Below are positions 1 through 17,558 of a DNA stretch of 23,741 nucleotides, piece after piece. The DNA is from Chlorokybus atmophyticus. Its lineage: Eukaryota > Streptophyta > Chlorokybophyceae > Chlorokybales > Chlorokybaceae. The stretch is from positions 644,414-668,154 of the forward strand of contig RHPI01002090.1 in the NCBI GenBank assembly GCA_009103225.1, read 5' to 3'. The stretch's first letter is position 1. Each line of letters opens with the position of its first letter. The position numbers and the translations under genes were made by a program. The notes under the pieces are model-generated. The model saw nothing but the letters and a program-made list of their open reading frames with translations, made no database searches and was not told where the DNA came from.

Positions 1-102
1 GCGGAGGAAGGCGCAGGGGTGCTGGTCATCAAGAGCGTTGGGGTCGCTTTGAGTGGTAGGGAGGGTAAGGGTAGTGTGAGGTGCTCTGCTGTGTTGTTGA
101 CC

Positions 103-2179
103 ATGGGCAAAGATGGCAGAGTGCAACTGTCTGCTGCCGATAAACGCTTTGTTTGTGAGCTTGCGGCAAAGCACCCAAGTGACGCACGAGCTGTTGGCTG
201 TAGAGGTTGAGAAGGAGTTGAATAAGGCATGCTCTCGCCCAACCATCACCAAGATTCTTGCCAAGAAAGATGCTTGGCTCAAGGTGGCGAGCACTGGCCT
301 GCAGGCCACAAAAGTACGCAACCGCAATGCCAAGTTTGCCCAGGTGGAAACGGCCTTGTTCAAGTGGTTCGAGCAGGCAAGCATTTACGTGTTGACTTGC
401 TTGCTTTGCTGCTATCAGATGTCTGCAACACGTCACTCTTGTGCAATAGCTCGTAGCATTGCACATGCATTGCACAACTTTACACTTGTGCACTGCACCA
501 CAATTTGTACTATTGACAACTCCACACTTGTACACGCAATCAATAGCATTGATCACAACATTAAACAACTGTACACCTGTATACATACACATGCAGCAAC
601 TTACAGCATTGCTCACAACTATCAACAACTTCACACTCATGCACATGTACATACAGCAGCGGTGCCAATGCTGTTAATCTGTAGCTGTTGCATGCGGCAG
701 CTGCGTGCTAAGGGAGCTCACTCTTCACGGACGCCATGCTGACTGAGAAGGCCAAGAAGTTGCGTGACACTTTTGCCATTGTGGCAGAAGACTTCAAGGT
801 GTTTATTGGTTGGCTATACAGTGTGTTTATGTGCTGATTGCTTCAACTCACACGTGCCAATCTGTCAGCAATGGCCCATTTAGTGACGACATGGTGCATA
901 TGCAAGTTTGGCATTAAGTGTTACAAGCTGCATGGCGAGGCAGCAGCTGCAGACTAGGCCGGCATCGCGCACACAATCACCAACCTTGCTCCAGCCCTGG
1001 AGAAGCTGGGCATCACAGATTGGGAGTTGGTGAACAACTTTGACGAGTGCGCACTGTTTATTCGAGCTGCACCCAACCGAACTCTGTCATGCAACAAGGT
1101 TAGAGGGAGGAAACTTAATAAAGAGCGTGTCACCCTTGGCCTGGCTTGCAATGCAGCTGGAACACACAAATTGAAACCCATTCTCATCAACGTCTGCACG
1201 CCTAAGGTGCTTTGGCAAGAGCTGGTCTCCTGCGTCATTTGTGCGTTGGTATTTAAACACCTCTGCTTGGATGAAAACTGCTATCTTTCGCGATTGGATC
1301 GCCGACGTCAAAAGGTCCATGCGTGCTGCCGGCAAGACCATTGTTATGCTCATGGACAATGCGAGTAGCCATGCGATACCAGGGGCTGAGGAGTTTACCA
1401 CCCATGGCTTTAAGCGCCTGCGTCTTTTCAATGTGACAGTTATCTTTCTGCCTGCAAATACAACATCAGTCATTCAGCCTTTAGATCAAGGCATCATTGC
1501 GTCATTCAAGGTGCGCTACAAGAAGGAGTTGGTGGAGTGGTTGCTTCAGCAGATTGATGCTGCACCTGAGGGTGCTAATGTTGAGAAGATTGTGCCAGAT
1601 GTCAAGCAAGCGTTGTTGTGGGCAGCTTCCATCTGGAAAGATCTTGACGAGTCCATCATCCGCAACTGCTGACGGTGATGCAATATTTTGCCTCCTGCAT
1701 GGCAAGCTGATCTGCGCAATGTTAATGTGCGCAACGGACGTCCGCTCACGGCAACAGTCATGGAGGAGTTGTCGTCATTGATCAGCAAGCTATACCTGGG
1801 GGACAACGAAGTGTCGGCAGAGCAGTATGTGTTCAACACTTAAGTTGATCGAGGAGCTATGTAATGTGGAGGCAGTCTACACAGATGAGGAGCTTGTTAA
1901 ATATGCCATGGGCATCCAAGAGGGGCAACAAGGTGATGTTATGGACATTCAGGATGCAGACTATCGATGAACTGCCCCCTCCACCATGCTCATTGGTTGA
2001 TGCTCGCGATGGTTGTCGCAAGCTTGAATTGTTTATTGCCGACAACCCCACCAACTTTAACGAGAAGGATGTCGAATACATGCAAGGGGGTAGTCACAAG
2101 GTTGAAGAAGATAGTTATATGTAACCTTACTAGGCAGCAGCAAGTAGACATCCGCTCGTTCTTGCGTCGCGATGCATAG
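103..2179 (+). pseudogene. Decayed pogo/Tigger-like (Tc1/mariner superfamily) DDE transposase
   Basis: Pieces of one transposase lie in order on the + strand. The start MGKDGRVQLSAADKRF (ATG 103) leads, after a frameshift near 170, into a CENP-B/pogo-type DNA-binding region ending FAQVETALFKWFEQA. A second block begins MLTEKAKKLRDTFA (735). The catalytic domain then follows: first Asp in NNFDEC (codon 1042), second in MLMDNASSH (1355), third in VIQPLDQG (1484). All three acidic positions survive. Damage seen: TAG at 955, a frameshift near 1235, TGA at 1670 (where relatives usually have Trp after an Asn-Cys pair) and at 1676, TAA near 1842, and further shifts to the C-terminus at 2179. The C-terminal piece contains QQQVDIRSFL (2135-2164), like the PCNA-binding motif known in pogo. 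I did not find terminal inverted repeats; the left end may lie outside the window. The element is inferred to be non-autonomous and old. Confidence 0.85.
384..720 (+). repeat. Degenerate short-period repeat inside the transposase
   Basis: Between the FEQA end of the DNA-binding block and the next transposase block lies about 340 nt without transposase coding. It contains at least four variants of a motif like ACAACTNNACACTTGTACAC, near 473, 516, 563 and 626, spaced about 45-60 nt and interleaved with AGCATTGNNCAC variants. It could be an intron: a GC donor-like AG/GCAAGC is seen at 379-384, and an AG lies near 715. It could equally be an insertion of a minisatellite-like sequence. Confidence 0.5.
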
Positions 2180-2465
2180 TGTGAAGTTGTGCACCAGTAC
2201 TTGCATATGTACGTGCATGTCTCTTTGTTGTTGAGCTAGTAGCTGATGAAGCTTGCAAACATGCTGCCATTCATTGCATGCAATGTCTTTGCAAGTGTGT
2301 GCCACCATATTAACTCACACATGCATGAAATGCAGCAATGACTGCCCCTTACACGATATAAGACCATTGCATCACATGCGCCCAAGCGTTGTTCTTGTAT
2401 CGTCACAAGAAAATTGCGTTACAAGAATTAGATTGCATAGGACAAGTGTGGTTCTTATAAGGAGA
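2180..2465. other. Transposon 3' flank, no gene seen
   Basis: This stretch carries many TGCATG-type words. It includes a perfect 14-bp palindrome CATTGCATGCAATG (2272-2285) nested between CTTGCAAA (2252-2259) and TTTGCAAG (2288-2295). No open frame here looks coding. It may contain the lost right end of the transposon. Confidence 0.4.
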
Positions 2466-2692
2466 CTACACTGTACCGTCTACCTCTGTGCCTACCCATG
2501 TCCTGGCGGCTGCACCGCCGTGCTGACTGAATAGAGCGCAGTATATTATGCCTGGTATCCCCCCTGTCCCTGTCCTGTCGTGAAAACTCAATTTTGTGAA
2601 TAGCTGGTAGACGGCTCTCAAGCTTTCAGACATTGCAGCCACCACTTCAATTAACTCTGGTAAACTCATATTCAGTAAACATGAGAGTAACT
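2466..2692 (-). CDS. Possible last exon of an unrecognised minus-strand gene
   Basis: This minus-strand frame reads MSLPELIEVVAAMSESLRAV and onward to a TAG at 2466. An AG acceptor at 2693-2694 would give phase continuity with the phase-1 donor of the exon ending at 2966, through a 273-nt intron that contains the CT/GA microsatellite. The first half looks like a helical protein segment; the second half is less convincing. No family is recognised. It could instead be a chance open frame. Confidence 0.22.
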
Positions 2693-2884
2693 CTAACCAT
2701 TTGGCCTGATGCCACAGCCATCAATGTTCCATATCCAACCAATAGTTTATTGCGCATCAGCTTGTAAGTCATTCTCAACTCACGAGATTTACTCAATTTG
2801 CATGCCTGCGATATGTATCTTATACTTAGGAAGGAATGGGTTTGTCACAATACGGTATTTAAGGAAGCTATGAGCAGATGACAT

Positions 2885-2885
<1 letters not shown>

Positions 2886-2927
<42 letters not shown>
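2886..2927. repeat. (CT)21 microsatellite
   Basis: This is a perfect dinucleotide run of 42 bases, CT on the + strand. It is the same motif as the giant tract in the helicase intron at 10177. It lies in a possible intron of the minus-strand gene model at 2466-3627. Confidence 0.97.
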
Positions 2928-2932
<5 letters not shown>

Positions 2933-2965
2933 GCAAGTAGTGCTTGGTTGCATGCAACCACTTAC

Positions 2966-3627
2966 CAATGCAAGGGAGCGGCCATGCGATGCGACTGCCC
3001 AGCTCCACTTCCTTTAACTTCCACCAATCACCAAGCTTGATCGGGAGCTTCGCACTCGCCTGCAACACTTCATCAAGCCACACGGCCACTTCTCCTCCAA
3101 TATGTGCCAACGGTTTCAGCAAACAAGGAACTCGAGTGCTTGAAGCATACAACTCAGCTCAGCTCGCAGATGGAGAAACGAGCAACCTCAAGCAAGCGTA
3201 CCTTTAGCAAGCTTGTGATTGTGAACGCTTGCGCTCAGTGCGTCCGTACAACGGCGTGCGATAGCCACGGGTTTTTGTCCGGTCTTAAGCCACAGATGTA
3301 CTTTCTCAGCATGCTCACGCTGCGCACCGTGAGCTTTTGCCGCCACCTGTAATAAGGAGAGGTATTGCTAACGCCTATTCTCAATACTTGTAGTCACTCA
3401 CAGAGTGAGTACAAGTGACGCAACAGTGATTGCAAGTAGCACAAGCGGTTTGTTACACCTACATCAAGTAGCTCCTCGTCCAAACTGTCGGATGGGCTAT
3501 GTGGCTGATGCATTGCACCATCACATGCTGGCCTCGGTGAGCCGGTGCCAGCAGCTCTCATTGAGTCCTTAGCGACTGCCCGCCTTTTGGATGGGCGCAC
3601 TTTTTCAGCTGCAGGAGGCTCCGGATC
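2966..3627 (-). CDS. Partial unrecognised gene, three candidate exons, 5' end lost at an assembly gap
   Basis: Three minus-strand blocks behave like exons in phase. Block A (3627-3463) begins DPEPPAAEKVRPSKRRAVAK, has a nuclear-localisation-like RPSKRR and ends LDEELLD before a GTAGGT donor. Block B (3346-3202) follows a TTATTACAG acceptor, contains LWLKTGQKPVAIARRC and ends LAK before AAAG/GTACGC, phase 1. Block C (best acceptor gives 3094-2966) contains EVAVWLDEVLQASAKLPIK and ends at ATTG/GTAAGT, a textbook donor. The inferred introns are 116 and 107 nt, matching the other genes here. The acceptor of A is weak and an N at 3656 marks a gap, so upstream exons are missing. The spacing of 'TGQKPVAIA...A' followed by short helices faintly recalls cyclin/TFIIB-fold repeats. 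That is only an impression; I do not assign a function. Confidence 0.42.
3386..3416. repeat. Imperfect hairpin (14-bp arms, 3-nt loop)
   Basis: ACTTGTAGTCACTC (3386-3399) pairs with GAGTGAGTACAAGT (3403-3416) with one mismatch across a 3-nt loop. It falls in the first inferred intron of the minus-strand gene at 2966-3627. Function unknown. Confidence 0.7.
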
Positions 3628-4129
3628 CTATATGAGCCACATGTAACCGTCAACCNTCGCACAGTAGGCTACTATGCGAAAGTTAAGGACATAGCGAAAC
3701 ATTTGTAGACATATGTATAAACATCTGTTAAGCGCCTCACATCGATGTGAGTTTGCATGGATTAATTACATGGATCGAACGGATAAAGCAACCATTAAAC
3801 CTGCGACTACTTCCATCGTTAACGTATGAAAGACTTTTATAATGTCCACACATTCACGCTGCACGGTGAGCACATTCGACCATACATTACGTGTGCATCC
3901 TCCTGCTATTTAATTATTATTTAGACTATTGGATGGCGTGTCGGCAATGCAAATCTTATAATAAGCTTAACATACGTAGCCAGTTGTTTACCCCCCGCTG
4001 TTTAAGATAAATGGATGTAATGAATGCAATCTTTGAGTAAGCGCCGCATATTCGGCTGGATGTTAACCCCTCATGACTGCAAGTGATTAAGGAATTGCAT
4101 GCAATGTTAACTTGTGGCAACCAAACATA
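3628..4129. other. AT-richer non-coding stretch with an assembly gap
   Basis: No coding frame is seen. The single N at 3656 probably marks a gap of unknown length. The composition is richer in A and T than the gene regions. The stretch leads into the degenerate repeat field at 4130-4670. Confidence 0.5.
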
Positions 4130-4670
4130 CTCAGCCCAATGTATACTTAGTTAAAGCTAGTAATTGAAGTAGTATTTGCATCAGACAGAAATGATGGGGA
4201 GATTATGTGCGCTTTAAAAAATCAACATGTACCTTAAAGTTATTTATAGATTGTGTGCGTTGCACCAGTTAACACATTCAAGGGTCGATGTGTACAACTA
4301 GTTAAAGCTAGCCATTAAAGTCGTGTTGGTAGTAAGAAGAAACTATATGTATACTTTGTACGCATTGGACTCGGTTAGATTGCTTTACGTTTGCAGGTTA
4401 TGGATAAAGAATACGCATGTAAACTAGTCCTTGAAGTAGTGTTTAGAGTGTAGTAAGAAGAAACTATATGTATACTTTGTACGCATTGGACTCGGTTAGA
4501 TTGCTTTACGCTAGCAGGTTATGGATAAAGAATACGCATGTAAACTAGTCCTTGAAGTAGTGTTTAGAGTGTGTTAGAGTGTGTCAACAAGAAGTGAGAG
4601 GGAGACTTTGTGCGCTTCCCTGAAGTCGACAAGAATTGACATGGAGACTGTGTGCGTCAACGGTCAACAT
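4130..4670. repeat. Degenerate repeat field around a 121-bp tandem duplication
   Basis: Diverged versions of the same words recur through this field. TAGTTAAAGCTAG occurs at 4148 and 4299. Variants of AGAAGTGAGAGGGAGACTTT followed by GTGCGCT occur around 4187, 4590 and 4632. Segments beginning TAAACTAGTCCTTGAAGTAG occur twice, at 4421 and 4542. The youngest copies are the 121-bp pair at 4331-4572; older copies have drifted beyond easy alignment. The field looks like a decaying satellite or repeated mobile-element fragment next to the tRNA gene. Confidence 0.7.
4331..4572. repeat. 121-bp tandem duplication
   Basis: Copy 1 is 4331-4451 and copy 2 is 4452-4572. They match at all but two neighbouring positions (TACGTTTGCAGG versus TACGCTAGCAGG). 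The near identity points to a recent duplication within the older repeat field. Confidence 0.97.
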
Positions 4671-4672
4671 GC

Positions 4673-4676
4673 AAAA
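4673..4676 (-). terminator. Possible RNA polymerase III terminator
   Basis: A TTTT run on the minus strand (AAAA on +) lies 29 nt past the 3' end of the tRNA gene. This is the minimal pol III stop signal. It is short, so it may terminate only partly. Confidence 0.5.
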
Positions 4677-4705
4677 CAGTCTGGAGAAGTGCGGCCAGCT
4701 TTCGC

Positions 4706-4812
4706 TGCGGCCTGTGAGGATCGAACTCACGACCTTCAGATTACTCACCCAAGCTCTGCTTGGCGCAGATCGAGTTATGAGACTGACGCGCTACCTACTG
4801 CGCTAAGGCCGC
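4706..4812 (-). tRNA. tRNA-Met(CAU), elongator, with a 34-nt intron
   Basis: The minus strand folds as a complete tRNA: 7-bp acceptor stem GCGGCCT/AGGCCGC, D-arm GCGC...GCGC, anticodon loop CTCATAA, variable AGGTC, and T-arm GTGAG-TTCGATC-CTCAC. The discriminator A is at 4706. The mature length is 73 nt. A 34-nt intron (4742-4775) sits directly after base 37, the canonical place for nuclear tRNA introns, and can form its own CCAAGC/GCTTGG stem. The anticodon CAT is at 4777-4779 (reverse). A G1-C72 pair, in place of the A1-U72 of eukaryotic initiators, marks it as the elongator. The internal A and B boxes (the D- and T-arm sequences) are intact, so it is probably functional. Confidence 0.96.
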
Positions 4813-5248
4813 TCTCCGATGCACTGAACGGCAATTGCAACTATAATATACTATGCAAGGCTTCAAGTACATTGCACTCAACTTTAGGGTGTGCACTCTG
4901 AGTCAGTGTCGCACACTGCTTCTTGCCAATGCACACCAGCGGACGGGCATCGCTCTTTGGATATGTCCAAAAGCTGCTGCCTGCCACGGTGGCGTTTCAG
5001 TTTCCACGTCAGCTGCTTGTCACATTCTACGTGGCGGCGGCGGCGGCGGCGGTGGTGGTGGTGGTGGTGGCGGTGTTGGAAGGACCAAATGGGTAGGTCC
5101 GTCCTGCTTGTACCTTCTGCTGGCGAATCAAGACTAACATGTTAACAAATTCTGGCATGCTGCAGATTTGGTTCCTCCCGATTTCGGCCTCATCCCTTAG
5201 GCGCTGCGTGTAGTTAGGTCAGGGCCGGTGGTGTGATCCTGGTCCTAA
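4813..5248. other. Upstream region of the carrier gene with a GGC/GGT repeat
   Basis: No coding frame is supported. A run of GGC units passing into GGT units occupies about 5032-5074, roughly 170 nt before the carrier start codon, and is probably 5' flank or UTR. The facing tRNA gene is transcribed away from the carrier, so the two 5' ends share this interval. Confidence 0.5.
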
Positions 5249-6938
5249 ATGGTGAACAAGGACCTGGTCGAGGCGTGCTCTGGGGCAGTAGGTGGCCTTT
5301 GCTCCACAGCTTTGCTCTACCCGTTGGACGTTTGCAAAACGAAATTTCAGGTACAGGTGTTGGGACTGCTTTCGTGGTTCACACTCTGCATGCTGCTTTT
5401 TGGAGGAATTGCGATTGTGATTAGACAGCAGAAAGCCTCACGCAGAATGTTTGTTGAGTTGACCAACCAAGTGCAGTAGCAAAACGGCTGCCACAACTTC
5501 TGGCATGGCTCAAGGAGACGTAGCACAGCTTGCGGGTTGTGTGTGTAGGAGTGATTGGCGATCACTGCGTTGCAATGCATGCCACTTCGCAGTTGCTTTG
5601 CATTGTCAAGGACCTGAGGTGTCGTACCGCTATACTGTACTCTCAACCACTATCGTCATTTAAGCATAATTTGATCTGCTCTCTGCACCTTAACACAAGC
5701 AAATACTGTTGACACCATGTCAACAGTATTTGTTAAGCGATTGCCACATACGAAAGAATGTGCCGTTCAACTTGATGCTTTGCGTGTTGTGTTTATGCTG
5801 CATACAACGAGCACAACTGGCCAAACTGCAGTCACTGCTCAACGCAAAGTGTCTGTTAGCCAGTCAGTCGGTGCCAATCTTGCTTTAACCCACATGCCCA
5901 GGCGGACGTCAAGTCGAGTAAAGGCGGGCAAAAGCGCTACAAGGGGTTGGTAGATGCAGCGCAACAGACACTGGGAGAGCAGGGCGTTGTTGGCCTGTAC
6001 GCCGGGCTTGGCGTGAAGTCATTGCATGCTGTGATACAACAGTTTATCTATTTCTATTCGTATTCTTATTTGAAGCGGCGGTACACGGCTGTGGTGGCCA
6101 AGATTAGTACAGCTGCCAACTTGGCCATTGCTGCTGCAGCCGGCATATGTACAGTGTTAGTGACACAACCGCTGGACACCGTCACTGCAAAACTACAGGT
6201 ATGAAAGCTCACTTCAACACGCGCAGAGCGTCATGGCTGTCTTTGTTAACCAACATGTCGCATCCTGCCTGCAGACACACAGTGGGGCGAAGCATGAACA
6301 GAAAGGGTTGGTTGAGTCGATGCAGAAGCTGGGCCTTGCAAAGTTGTATGATGGGCTTGGTGCGTCGCTGCTGTTGACATGTAACCCTGCAATTCAGGTA
6401 CAGCGCTTCAGGTTGTGTTGTTGCTTGTACACACTGCGGCATGTAACTGACAAGGACAGTGACGCTGGTTGTGGCACAGTGACACTGATTGTGCTCTGTG
6501 CTGCAGTACACTGCGTTTGATCAGATTGTGAGGTGGTACCTGGCAAGGCTGGCGAAGCAAAGGTCAGCTGCAGGCGTGCAAGCGAGCAAGCCTCCCACGT
6601 TATCCGCCTTTGCAGCTTTCGTCATTGGAGCATTGTCCAAAACTATTGCAACCATTGCGACGTACCCAGCCATCCGCACGAAGATTATGTTGCAAGCGAA
6701 CAGCAAGGCGACCGGCGAGCGCACGGCCCTACAAGTCATCAGCCAAGTCTGGAGATATGAGGGTCTGCTGGGCTTCTTCAAAGGCATGAATGGCCAGATC
6801 CTTAAAACCGTGCTGACTGCTGCAGTGATGCTTATGATCAAAGAGAAGGTTTCGCAGCTCACAACAGGCGCTGTTGGGCTGTTGGAGGGCCTTGCCCATT
6901 CAAAACCTCACTTGAAGCTAGTCAAAGCATACGAGTAG
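5249..6938 (+). CDS. PNC: Peroxisomal adenine nucleotide carrier (PNC type, mitochondrial carrier family), 4 exons
   Basis: Exons 5249-5350, 5902-6198, 6275-6397 and 6507-6938 join in phase 0 at every junction to give 317 residues, a normal length for the family. Carrier signatures are visible: YPLDVCKTKFQ in repeat 1, TQPLDTVTAKLQ in repeat 2, and TYPAIRTKIMLQ in repeat 3, where the usual acidic residue is replaced as in plant PNC proteins. Diagnostic PNC-like segments are QFIYFYSYSYLKRRY in exon 2, NPAIQYTAFDQI across the exon 3/4 border, and GFFKGMNGQILKTVL near the end. Plant PNC1/PNC2 import ATP into peroxisomes in exchange for AMP/ADP, feeding acyl-CoA activation for beta-oxidation. Six membrane helices are expected in three repeats. 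The start is the first ATG of exon 1. The introns are GT-AG; intron 1 (551 nt) holds a strong hairpin. The assignment to the family is firm; substrate and location are inferred from similarity. Confidence 0.95.
5689..5737. repeat. Perfect 15-bp hairpin in carrier intron 1
   Basis: CAAATACTGTTGACA (5700-5714) and its exact reverse complement (5718-5732) enclose a 3-nt loop. The stem can extend by CTTAA (5689-5693) with TTAAG (5733-5737) across a 6-nt bulge. It lies entirely inside the 551-nt first intron of the carrier gene. It may be a tiny inverted-repeat element or a structured RNA. Confidence 0.9.
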
Positions 6939-7666
6939 TGATTGTTTCTGCCCTTTCAGACAGCACGGTTGACTTGTTGGTAGCCTGAGCTGGGTTGAAT
7001 GTTTCCGCGTCGCTCCCAGTGTGCAGTTGCAGCACTGGCCTAAGAGTTCTTTGGGCTGCGCATGACTGACGCGCATACCCGTTCTGTGGTGCTGTGTGCA
7101 TGATGTCCAGATAATTATGTACAGTGGTACACTGGTGTATAACATCACATTACAGGCATAACAAGCCAAGTGTTGTGTACGCATATGTTGAGGATCACAT
7201 GCGCATGCCCGTCTTGCATTCTATGTACACTGCTATCTACAACTGTACACGGGTATGGTACATGGTGCATGTTTGCGAGACGATGCGGAGGGCAAGCTGT
7301 TTGGTACGTCAGGTGCAGTACACGCGCACCACTTGCACAGAATCTGACAAAATCGTCGACGATTGCACCTTGTTTGTCTACTGCATGCGCTTGTATACAT
7401 ACAGTGAGCGGCATGGGGTGTTGAGTTCGTTTTGGGCAGGCGATTGTAACAATACCCAAAGTCTGTAAGGCCACAACTGACAAGCCCAACTTGATTGTCA
7501 GTGTCACCCTGAATGTCGCATGGCACGCCATGAAGAGCGCGCGCCGAATGCAGCACCCCCGTCGCGAAGCCTACTTGAGCTTGCTAGCGACAGACTGACT
7601 TGTGAATTGCGGGTGAGCGTTCTGCCGCTGGCGGCGGCGGGCGGGCCGGGTGGCGGGCAGAGGGTT
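6939..7666. other. Intergenic region between carrier and helicase genes
   Basis: No gene is supported. The region is rich in TGTACA- and GCATGC-like words. Open frames on both strands here have unstructured, Cys/His-rich translations typical of non-coding shadow frames. It should contain the carrier 3' UTR and the helicase promoter and 5' UTR. An in-frame ATG at 7520 could lengthen the helicase by 49 residues. Confidence 0.5.
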
Positions 7667-12712
<5,046 letters not shown>

Positions 12713-12971
12713 GGAGTGCCATTGACAACAAAGTAGTACCAGTATTCAAGCAAACCAGCTCATGCATTGGTGCAAGCATTGATGCACAGGCATTCTTGAC
12801 GGTAGCTTCAATATGCATGACATGTAAGTCTGGCAGCATTCAGCAATGAGGCAAGGCAACAGCGTGGGTTTAACATCGGCTAGGATATTGTAAAAGAGAG
12901 TCCCGCAGTAGTAGCACACACAAGCACACATCATATCATGACGCGCACACCACGCAGAGCAAGCAGCTAGG
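12713..12971. other. Helicase 3' flank, no gene seen
   Basis: The stretch is non-coding on both strands by eye. It presumably holds the helicase 3' UTR and polyadenylation site; a TGTAA word lies at 12819-12823. No other structure is obvious. Confidence 0.4.
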
Positions 12972-13655
12972 ATGTCTTCCCTAACACAACAGTTGCAAGG
13001 CACTAGAATTGCAGCCAGCAACACCAGAAGCCAACCTCATCGGTGCAATTGGTATGCAACTACACCAGTAGTTGAGTGGGAGTTTGTTATATGCCAAAAC
13101 CGAGCATCAGCCAGCTCCAACTCAGAATGGCCTGATCAGTACTTGCAACACCCTGCCACCATCAGTGAGGGTCGGCAAATTCAGAGGAACCCATCCACCC
13201 ATACCGAGTGCTTGATGGTTAGCCAGGCAATAGATGCGAACAGCATTATTGCTGATTTTAACAGAATGTGTGCACAAAGCACCCGAATTGTAGAATGCTG
13301 TTTTCCCACCTGTCGCGATGTGACAGAGGAGGGAAGGGCCTTTTTTAAGACCTCGCAGTGCACATGATTCGTTGAAACCGACAATAAGGACAGCGTTGAG
13401 CATGCAAGCTCACAAGACACGCCTGGTCCATCAGCACACAACCATGTGGGGCCTGTGTGTCGATGGACAAGGTGTCTTAAATCCAAGACACCAATGTATG
13501 ACAAGCGAGGCAGGTTGGTCGGTGATCTGATGAGTGACAAGGCAACAGCGCTTACGCATCATGCTGTGGCCAATACTGTGCCACAACGACACTCGACTCT
13601 ACGCATTGTTAGGGCGCTGACATTGGCTGCAGCTGAACTGCCAAGGCGTATATGA
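12972..13655 (+). pseudogene. Orphan reading frame interrupted by a single in-frame TGA
   Basis: One + frame stays open from ATG 12972 to TGA 13653-13655 (227 codons) except for a TGA at 13365-13367. The first part (131 residues) contains SEWPDQYLQHPATISEGRQI and several Cys residues. The second part contains TPMYDKRGRLVGDLMSDK and an Ala/Leu-rich helix-like end. No family is recognised. It lies between the convergent 3' ends of the helicase and CDC5. It could be a gene fragment with one nonsense mutation, an exon whose intron spans the TGA, or a chance open frame. The overlapping minus-strand frame (13181-13540) is less protein-like. Confidence 0.33.
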
Positions 13656-13799
13656 GCATAGCCAAACTCAAGCCACACCATTCAAGCAGTCAGCATTGCT
13701 CGCGCACCAGTCCTTGTTTGCCAATGCCAACAACTGCACACACATGGTGTACACACGTCAGCTTGCAGCGCTAATATGGCTGTCAACATACTAAGTACT
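13656..13799. other. Short intergenic region at the CDC5 3' end
   Basis: This is the interval between the end of the orphan frame and the CDC5 stop codon. It should contain the CDC5 3' UTR, transcribed leftward. No distinct element is seen. Confidence 0.35.

Positions 13800-17558
<3,759 letters not shown>

Noticed and set aside
29-652. 207-residue minus-strand frame
   Set aside because: It lies antisense to the transposase remnant and its repeat block; its Cys-rich translation shows no domain.
5247-5424. Carrier frame starting at 5233 or continuing past 5350
   Set aside because: The frame from 5233 is a different phase, and reading past the GTACAG donor loses carrier similarity at once.
7124-7531. 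Overlapping 114- and 128-residue frames between carrier and helicase
   Set aside because: Low-quality Cys/His/Thr-rich translations on both strands, no motif and no splice context; typical of non-coding DNA here.
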